Assembly: GCA_026214975.1 (NCBI GenBank)
Contig: CM047817.1
Span: 57,036,246 to 57,100,245, forward strand
DNA from: Gentiana macrophylla
Taxonomy: Eukaryota; Streptophyta; Magnoliopsida; Gentianales; Gentianaceae
Reading direction: 5' to 3'
Length of the DNA: 64,000 bases
Shown here piece after piece: positions 55,896 through 64,000 of this stretch. The number at the start of each line of letters is the position of its first letter. Position 1 is the stretch's first letter. Made by a program: the position numbers and the translations under genes. A model generated the notes under the pieces. That model saw only the letters and a program-made list of their open reading frames with translations, was not told where the DNA came from and searched no databases.

Positions 55896-58800
55896 ATCTC
55901 CCACTTGGCCTAAAGCCAATCACTCGTACACACAAGACCAAGTTGAAACATAAGAATCTCATGCAATACTCGGAAACCAACCCTAGCCATGAACGGATCG
56001 CTATCCATGAGGACTCGACTATCTTCATATCATGTTCCAAATGACCAAGTCAAAAGGAACCGCCTCAACACACAGATGAATCTCTGACGATACCATGGTC
56101 CTTGCTTCAAGCAATGAATCCACCACTATATCGCCTATATAGGAAAGGTGGAAGCAGAGAGGCGCCCATGTCCAATTTAGACTCGGGGCCAAAAAAAAAA
56201 TTTAGGCCTCGCCTTCAAAAAAAAAAAAAGAACCAAAACATATAAAAAAATAAAACAAAAAAGCTGTGTGAGATAGTCATGGGTTTGGAAGGATAAAAAA
56301 CTACTTATTTGGCTCCTAGTCCTTGTTTAAAGAAAAAAAATTTATTGTATCTTGCAAGATTCGAAACCAAGTCTCACTCCTAGTATACTAGAGTGCTAAC
56401 CATTAAGGTAATACATTCCTTGTGCATATAAATACAGTATATATATAATATTAGGTCAAAATTTCGTGAGGCCCTTAAATTCATTTATTTTCGGAGGGCT
56501 CTGGGCCATAGCCCCCTTGGCCCCCCCAGGGGCGCCCCTGGGTGGAAGAACCACACTAGGTTCAAGAATGAACCTTCTATACCCATGTACTGCATCCGCT
56601 GCGCCTCTGAGGCACTATTGTGTTTTGGCCTAGTTGTAGAATCTCCAGTGATTTCTAGCTAAGAACATTTCCAGCTCACTATATCATTTAATAAAAGTGA
56701 CTGCAACCCTAAACTGTAGCTCCCACTCACCTTCATAAGACTCAGGATACACGTCTGTATATCTGTATTTATCCGATTTCCTAGTTTCGATAAACTAGGA
56801 AACTATCATTAACTGGTTTTAAGGATATTCTCCACATTCACCAGATTTACTTTCACACTTGGTCATGACTCTTCATGGACTATGAACATCTGGCATTACT
56901 TTTACGATGGTTCCTATCACAGTTGCAAAGGAAACCTTCCATAAGCATCATCTTTCACCTTATCTTTAGGAATAACTTCCTAACATAGATAGATCTTGAG
57001 AACACCGGCTAGTAGTATATCCTGTTGCGATCTATGCTAAACTCTTTTAGCATCACATCTATATAGGTAAACTATAAACTAACAGCAGTTAAATCCATCA
57101 CTATAGATTCTTATTCCTAAAATAAGAACTACTAATCCAAGTGCTTTCTTAATGACCTTGAACTACAAAACATTAATTGACTGTGACATAGGGTGATAAT
57201 TTCCGAGAGAGATATCCAATACCTTACTCAAAAATCATAACACACTCTCACTATCCCTCTTGCACATTGGGCATATCCCTTATTTTGACTAAATCAAACT
57301 CCTTTGATTATCAAACAAAGAAATTGCCTAGAGAACTTGTTTGAGTCCATAGATGGATCTCGTGAGCTCACATATCATGTTATCGTCTATGAACATTGAG
57401 CTATCTGCCTAACATTTTCAACACTATCATATAGCCATGATACAAAGTATAACAAGCATAGTCTGAATAGAATCTGGCTCATTTAGCATCATAAAGATAA
57501 TTACAAGGTTTACACTCCGTAACCTTCAACCGTCACTATAGCCTTATTGTAATCATATTACTATCCATGTCAACCTTTCGAGGACATTCCCCTCTGTAAG
57601 GCAGACTAGGTTCACAACCTGGTTGTCACTTATGGAATCTAATTCAGATATTATGGCTCCTGGCCATATCTCTCAATCTTGCCTTTCAAACATTCCTTCA
57701 TAAGTCGTGAGATATTCATTCTTCAAGATGAATATACCAAAGAGTTCTTTCAGGCTTGAGGTTATCCATAGACTTATAGAACTTTTTTGTGTGCACTGAG
57801 CGTTGTTCTACACTTCATCACTATGTGGCGTCACTGCGCGTTCTATGGTTGAATCTCTCCTTGTGGCTCTCAAACTCTTTTGAGATCTCACTTACTCCCA
57901 CCTGTCTCTTTTGGAAGAAATACCTCCTTTAGAAGACAAAGATGTTTGGAGACAAACATTTTGTTCCCCGGGAAAGTAGATAATATCTAACGACTTGCCA
58001 AGACATTCCACAAAGTAGCATATGCCGCACTAGGCTCCAAGCCTTTCAGACATTGCCTATGACAACTTTAAATCATCGGTTAAGATAGATTCGACATTAT
58101 CCCCTTCCATATCCAATATGGAATTTATTCAACCTTTATTCTTTGGAACTCGGTTAAGTATATGTTTCGTATAAGGGCACTATCCCGAAATGGGTAAGGT
58201 ACTTCGCATGGCTTGAGTCATACCTTTATCATATAAAGTGTTGTTTCCATTTTAGAACACAACTGATTGCGTATCCAAAGATGGTATCCTTCAAGGAGAA
58301 TCTTATTCCTTTTCAAACAACTTCAAACACCCTTTAGGTACTAATTGCTTCAATCCAATTGAACATTAATTCCCAAGTAGCTCATCAATCTCATATTCAG
58401 ATTTAGCTCAAACCTTTCAAAGCTTTCCGAATTGTTGTTCTTCACTAAGAACGCTCAACTGCTTCAAAAATAGTCACAGAGAGTAATAAACAATTATTTG
58501 TGGTATTAATTGTCATAAGCCAAACAAACATCGGTATGTTTAGGCTCTAGACAACTTACTAGATTTTGTAACCTTTTCATAAAAGGGTATTTGATCATCT
58601 TCGATAAGGTATGTATTACCCGCATGATTCATAATCACATGGTTCAGACATCATCAGAATGGTATCCGATTACACGTTCCTCTTCTATAGAGACTATTTC
58701 TAGAATGACCACCAAATATGAAGTATAACAGCCATACAAATACTTAGTTGAGATTTCATTACCTATATCAACTATATAGTGACACCAATCTAGTATGTCA

Positions 58801-60436
58801 GATTCATTGACTGTTAAACTTTATCAGATAACATTTATTCCTTACAATTGAATTTGTCCATTAAATCCTAACATCTAACTGAAAATATGTTCTTCATAAG
58901 AACCGGAACATGATAACATTTATGTAGTTCCTTTATCAGTTTACTAGACTCAGAATACAAAACCGAAAATGTCACAACGTCTGCTTCACTTTTCCGTACC
59001 TTTGTATATTCCGTATTTAATCCTTCTAATTTAATCATACTCGTAAGATATCATATATCTAAGAGTTGCCTTCAACTTAGATGGATTTATCTCTACACAC
59101 TTGCCTAGAATAAAGAATTCGATAAGATCTCTTATTTTAAGCACATGCCCTAACTTCCTTTTTAATCCTTTAAGCACTTGTAATTATTTCTTAGTATAGT
59201 CTTCATAAGACTTAAGAAAGATCACAAGAGCTATGTCTTTAATTTCCTTTCATAAAGAAAATTTAAAGCTTATTACATAGTTAATTTAGCCTTTTGAATC
59301 AAATTCAAAACATAAACTATTTAATTAAACCTTCAAGCAATGATTAAAGAAATAAGTCGATACTTAAATATTAGAATTTTGAAAACAAAATTTTCAAATT
59401 TCGATGTGGTCATTCTTATCCAATGTTTGAATTAATTGTCATCGTATGACTGAATGATCATATTGGATCGTATCCAATATATGATTAATTCGTTGAAACT
59501 TATTTCAAGTGATTTAATCATATCATGAGCTTCCGCTTTTCATTAATAATTAATGTCTTGGAGCACTGCTTCAAATATGTAGTGTCCTTGTCTCTAACTA
59601 CTATAACGGGGTTGCTCGCGTCATTGCTTATTTTAAAAGGATCAAAATTACTTAACCATACTAGAGAACGTTTCTCAAAAGGTAACAATCACAACTTGGT
59701 TTTACTAATCGAGAATTAAAAATATAAATATAAAAGTTTGCTAAAAACTACAACATAAATTAAAGATAAAAGAGTTTTGTTGTTTATACACGCAAAATCA
59801 AAAATGGTTTTTTGATTTATGATTTTGCTCCCACTAGTCAACTACTCCCAATTGACTTTCAAGAATCTTTCAAAAATTCTTTAGTGGCCATGATCCCATC
59901 TAGTTACCCTGATTCCCGACGAGGGCCGATCAACCAGAATAATTGGAAAGGTAGGTAACACTTTACCAATCACATCTCTATGTGACTCTTGGTGGTTGAC
60001 TAATCAACTCTTTGACAATTCACATCTTATGTGATAGTCAACCCATTGTCTCTAAAATCAGACGGTCCTGACGAGGGCCAATCACCGCAAGATTCTTAGT
60101 CGAGTCGTAACCCAAATATTCATGAGATCTCATAACGATCATAGCTAACGGCGATATACCCGAGGTAGGTCAACTTCCGATGAGGGCCGATCAGTTGGAT
60201 CCGAACAAGGGCTCTTCACCGTCATTATAATCTTGGGAGACAAATATAACTCGTTTTTGTTGTGGGAGTAATTTTAAATTAATTTCGAATTAATTCTCTT
60301 AATTAATATAATTATGGTCTCATAAAAAATATATCTATCTCTATAGATATACATCCTACACATTAATCTAGATCGTGTCTAGTTATGCATCTATCGTATC
60401 ATATAAAATAAATACAAGCACAAAATAAATAAATGT
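55896..60436 (-). pseudogene. E14 Copia internal region (heavily decayed pol, gag and leader)
   Basis: No long open frame remains. On the minus strand LTRSIYGLKQ (about 57337-57365), the Copia RT motif, is clear. RNase H should lie between 55911 and 57000, and integrase and gag between 57500 and 59800, but only scattered short matches are left. The segment 59900-60240, in the leader position, has four GACGAGGGCCGATCA-like repeats. The short plus-strand frame at 59525-59719 is chance. The region carries the hAT MITE E15 and is cut by the CACTA end at 60437. Confidence 0.6.
56155..56540. mobile_element. E15: hAT-type MITE with tRNA-like boxes, 386 bp
   Basis: The ends CAGAGAGGCGCCC (56155) and, reversed from 56540, CAGGGGCGCCCCTG form short inverted repeats. 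They are flanked by the perfect 8-bp duplication GGTGGAAG (56147-56154 and 56541-56548), the hAT size. The inside has A runs at 56193-56201 and about 56217-56229. On the minus strand it has a tRNA-like A box (TTACCTTAATGGTTAGCAC, 56393-56411) and B box (GGTTTCGAATCTTGC, 56354-56368). No transposase is present. Confidence 0.88.
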
Positions 60437-60862
60437 CACTACAAGAAATCTGTGTTTTAATAAGGGTAATTTAATGAGGGGATAAAAATTCGTCATTAAA
60501 GTATACTTATAATGAGGGGACATAATTTATATGAGTAAAAAATTTTGGTTGATGACCAAATTTTGAAACCACTCATAATTGATCATATTTTCCTCTCATT
60601 ATATACACAAAAAAATATACACCTCATTATTTTTATCTTTTTTATACTTTTTTAAGGGAATACAATTTTTTATAAAACAAAAAACACCCACCCGATTAAG
60701 TCATTACCCATCTTCCCCAACCCTAAACTTTCCTCACACATGATCGTGATCGAACCACTGCCTGCCTTATCTCCTCTAGCCGCCTCCAGTCACCGGTGAT
60801 CAATCAACCACTACTCATCGTTGTACGGTAATCGATCAACCACCACTCTTCGTCCTACTCCA
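60437..60862 (+). mobile_element. E16: CACTA-type transposon end
   Basis: CACTACAAGAAATCTG at 60437 is a standard CACTA terminal repeat. TAATGAGGGG and its relatives recur close by (60472 and 60512) as subterminal words. It interrupts Copia E14. The far end is outside the window or lost, and no transposase is seen in the 426 bases. Confidence 0.65.
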
Positions 60863-60944
60863 CACTACAAGAAAAATGACTTTTGGTGGCGTAGTTTCGG
60901 CAGAGTGCATTTATAACACGTCGCAAATGTTAGAATTTGCATCG
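60863..60944 (+). mobile_element. E17: second CACTA-type end, cut by E18
   Basis: CACTACAAGAAAAATGAC at 60863 is another CACTA tip, followed by TGGCGTAGTTTCGGC and CACGTCGCAAATG subterminal-like words. Its inner sequence differs from E16, so it is a separate family, probably nested in E16. After 82 bases it is broken by the LTR of E18. Confidence 0.65.
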
Positions 60945-62631
60945 TGTTGGTCCCTTGAAAAGGCTTTGGTTAAGTTTAGAGGGGGGGGGGGGGGTGAATA
61001 AACTTAACACTTAAAACTTTTGGAGTTAACAAACTCAACAACTTCAGCAGCTGCTGATAGCTCAGTAGTCTGCTGACTATTAACTTTCCTGAATTTGTTG
61101 CAGCGGGAATATATTTAAATTAAGCCTTATTACTTGTTGTTTAAAATATGATACCAAGTATTAGATACTCAGTAGTGTATGTGTGTGACTCAGTTGCTAG
61201 TTCAGTAGATTGATGTGCTAAATGTACTAAATGCAGAATATAAATGCATAAAGTAAGTAGGCAATTTTTATAGTGGTTCCAGGTGGTGTAATCCTGTTAG
61301 TCCACTCTTCTCTTGTGATGTTGGAGGTAATTCACTAGAGATCCTTGAAGTAGCAGTTACAAAAATCCCTAAGTTGTTTGTCCTTCACCAATAACTATGA
61401 CTTCACAAACTGAACACTTGGAACAGGTAGGATTGCTGCTCCAAAGTCTTCCACTGGTCCTTGAAGGGTAGGATTGCCTCTTCACCAGCTCCACCTCAAA
61501 CAACAATCCTTGTCACCCAAAGATGCTTCACTGTCTTCAGTAGATTTCTTAAAAAAGAAAGTTTGAATCAAGTATGTGATTCAACTTTCAGCAGCTTGAT
61601 CAGGATGATATGATCAGCAGCTTGAGGTCTTCAAGTGTGTAAACTTGATGTAGCTTGATAGCAGATTACACTTGAAGAGTTTGACTAGATCAGTAGCTTT
61701 AAGTTCAGTAGGGTCAGCAGGGTGTTTAATAGATTGAAATCTGATAGCTCAAGATAGATCCTTAATATTCATCACTTGTATCTGAAGTAGGAGTCCTCTA
61801 TTTATAGGTAGGAATCCTTGTGACTTATGTTTGAAATTCAATCATAGCCGTTTCAGACTTGTACTTTTCTTGACTTGCATTCTGTCCCTGTACATAGTAC
61901 TGACACTGTCAGATTGCTTTTTGACAGTTTTCAGTCTGTCCACCCTTTGACTTGTATCCTTTGGATAAAGCTCTGTTTCTTCAACGTCCCTTTAATCTTA
62001 ACCATTGATTTGTTTGATAAAATCAAAAGTTGTTATCTGTCCTTATCCTTGTATTTTTCCAATGTAACCTTTGAATAATTCGAAATATATATCAGCAGGT
62101 TCCTGTGAATGTAAGTCGGTTGAAATGCATATTAGTCAGCTGTTCCAAAGTTTCTGTGTTTATAAAAACACTTTAGCTGACTTCTCTTATATCTAACTTT
62201 TTATTATTAAGTTAGATTACACCATTTTAATCATAGCCAAGTTCCAATTACCATTTAACTTGTGGAACTTAGACCTTGTACACAAGGTATATGTAATCAG
62301 TTTAGGTCATCACAGACTTCCCTAAATTATGATTCCATATCCTTGACTTTAAATACTAAGTTTGATCCCTTAGCCTTCAATAACTGAGTTTGAGCCCTCA
62401 AATTCTCGGGTCTTCAAGAGGTTCCTAAACTAGTCTACTGACTCAGGTACCCTACTGATATAGACAGGTCTGCTGATGAAAGTAAGCTGACCTTTTACAG
62501 TGCTTGTTTGATCAAACCTATACAAAGATCAAACTCTAATAAGCCTATACATTTGATCTAGACATCTTTTTGCCTTTGCTCTATAACAGCTAGTCTGGCA
62601 CTCATCACTAAAACTTAAAATAAGTCCAACA
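60945..62631 (-). repeat. E18: 3' LTR of a second SIRE-like Copia (1687 bp)
   Basis: The LTR starts TGTTGGTCCCTTG and ends AAGTCCAACA on the plus strand. On the minus strand the purine tract AAAAAGGGGGAAAT (62632-62645) stands directly before its start TGTTGGACTT, so the element runs leftwards. Its outer tip resembles the LTR end of E1 (CAAGGGACCAACA, a C-run, and AAGTTTATTCACC). A 14-base G run lies at about 60981-60994. CAGCAG and TCAGTAG words are frequent in the U3-R part. Confidence 0.82.
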
Positions 62632-62761
62632 ATTTCCCCCTTTTTGGTAATGATGCCAATACCCTCCTTACAGCAAAGAAAAAAGAGTAAAAACAAAAAC
62701 AGAACAAATTCAGTCATTTCTCATTATAAACATATTTGTTCAAAAGTATTACAGTCTAGAT

Positions 62762-63994
62762 TCAGCAAAAAATAAAGCAGATGTAAGTGTGCTGATCTAG
62801 TTTCTTCTTTCTCTTTCTTGCCTCTCCTTCTTGTCGCTCATGGTATTCCCTTATTTCTCTAACCATTTGTCTCATGCATTCATTTTCAATAAGAGAAAAA
62901 TCAATTTGGGGATTCATTTCCTTCCACCATTTCCATGCCTCAGGTAAAGTAAGGTTGATTTGGTGTACTCTAAAACCCAACCGCATGTATAACTCTTTAA
63001 ACTCATTCAGTGAATCTTTAACTGATGTAGTAGGTAGACTCTTTCCACCTCTACCACATCTTCCACCTCTTCCACCTCTGTGTGAAGATCTAAGAGCTTT
63101 GACTCTGGCTTCCCAAAACTTAAGCCCCAAAAAGGAATTTAGTCCCTCATGGAAGCCCTTGTCATGGTAAGGTCTTCTCTTGTTGTAGTAAAGCCTCTTA
63201 TACTCCTTGAAAAGATCATCATCGCTGGAAGTCCAAAAGTGTGTTCTCAGATGCATTGATGTCAGCTTCCCATCTCTTCTGTGCAAAAATTCTAGCAGCC
63301 TCTTTTGCTATTGTTGTTTGGCTCTCTTCCCCCTTATTGAAATCATCAACAAAATGGGATAGTAGGCCATGAACACTCTCCTGTGTGATCACTAGATTAT
63401 TCAGTTGACCCTCCATTATCTCTATTCTAGTATCAACTGGAGTGATCCTTTCTTGCATAGTTTTCTCCAGTAGATTGATCCTCTCAGTGAATTTAGGATC
63501 CAATCCAGCAGGGGGAAGTGTTCCAGCAGACTCACCAAGAGCTTGGGTGCATCAGCAAGTTTATCCAGTTTCTGGTGAATGGATTCAAGTTGGTCTTTCA
63601 GAAACTTCTCCTTCATTGTATTGCCTTGTCTAATCCCCTTTACATCTAGAGCAAGGTCAGCAAAAGCATACTGAGTGGAGGTAATATTGGAAGCAACTGT
63701 TTCAGTGGTTCTCCCTCTATTTTCCACTAGATTCATCAAATCTTCGAACCTTTGCTCTTGTCTGTCAAGTTGAGTCCTTAATATTGTGATGTCATTTCTG
63801 ACAGCCCTCAACTCATCCATCACCTGTGCGGGTACCCCACCAGCCATTCCTCCATCCATATGTCCAGCAGCTTCATCCGCAGGCTCTTCTACACTGTACT
63901 GTGCTCTCTGTCTGCTGACAATCATAGCGCTACTCATGTCCCTTCCAGCAGGGGTAGGTCCTTCTTCAACCATAGTACCAAGAATATCTTCCAT
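62762..63994 (-). pseudogene. E18 post-pol ORF (coiled coil plus RGG motif), frameshifted
   Basis: Three overlapping minus-strand frames make one protein. The N-part (63994-63422) has MEDILGTMVEEGPTPAGRDM and a coiled coil (AVRNDITILRTQLDRQEQRF). The middle (63503-63219) has RINLLEKTMQERITPVDTRI. The C-part (63286-62762) has GGRGGRCGRGGK and a Lys/Arg-rich end (EGEARKRKKKLDQ). It lies just before the polypurine tract, where SIRE/Maximus elements carry an extra, env-like ORF. I see no signal peptide or membrane segment; RGG and basic stretches suggest RNA binding instead. The true start may lie beyond the window. Confidence 0.6.
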
Positions 63995-64000
63995 AATAGG

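Noticed and set aside
62874..63170. 98-residue plus-strand frame with a proline-leucine repeat
   Set aside because: It is the shadow of the Gly/Arg-rich part of the minus-strand E18 ORF.

Overview
The window is plant nuclear DNA made almost entirely of transposable elements. I recognise no host gene, rRNA or tRNA gene and no CRISPR array. The sequence is AT-rich. Its element families (SIRE-type Copia, Athila, Tat and CRM-like Gypsy, CACTA, PIF, Stowaway and hAT MITEs) are typical of repeat-rich heterochromatin in a flowering plant, probably a eudicot; I cannot name the species. Almost every coding frame is broken. The value lies in the nesting, which several target-site duplications (TSDs) and LTR ends let me resolve to the base.

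Left third (1-24257). A plus-strand SIRE-like Copia (E1, 1 to about 20977) has part of its 5' LTR, the PBS, gag, pol and a post-pol ORF. Its gag is split by a complete 14.2-kb Athila element (E2, 909-15150, minus strand, 5-bp TSD ACTTG). Right of E1 lie a head-to-head rearranged Copia RNase H fragment, a 380-bp TRIM (E3, 21268-21647), an unassigned kilobase, and a CACTA end with GTGAC/GTCAC subterminal repeats (E4, from 22669).

Middle (24258-35100). A minus-strand CRM-like Gypsy fragment (E5), whose pol runs into its LTR, stops at a 100-N assembly gap. Beyond the gap is a plus-strand Tat-clade Gypsy (E6, to about 33465) with two RNase H domains, integrase, a degraded antisense plant-mobile-domain (PMD) ORF, long poly(A)/AT tracts and a 3' LTR carrying a minisatellite. 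A degenerate, possibly Athila-like LTR follows.

Right (35100-64000). A minus-strand Copia (E7) is split in its RNase H by a plus-strand Copia (E8, 35893-53102, TSD CCTTC). E8 in turn holds a non-autonomous LTR element in its 5' LTR (E9, 36512-39493, TSD TTCCC), a solo Gypsy LTR (E10, 43642-51939, TSD TAGTT) and a Stowaway MITE (E13). The solo LTR contains another Copia (E11, 44111-50569, TSD GTAAT), which contains a PIF/Harbinger MITE (E12, TSD TTA). E7 is split again by a minus-strand Copia (E14, from 53962), which carries a hAT MITE (E15, TSD GGTGGAAG) and is entered by a CACTA end (E16, 60437). A second CACTA end (E17, 60863) follows, and then a second SIRE-like Copia (E18, 60945 to the window edge, minus strand).

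Most interesting: the antisense PMD ORF in the Tat element; the apparent autonomous/non-autonomous pair E5/E9, sharing LTR ends and a coding polypurine tract; repeated near-palindromes in the Athila leader, 3' region and LTRs; and a hAT MITE with an internal tRNA-like promoter. I found no convincing new defence, toxin or metabolic system.
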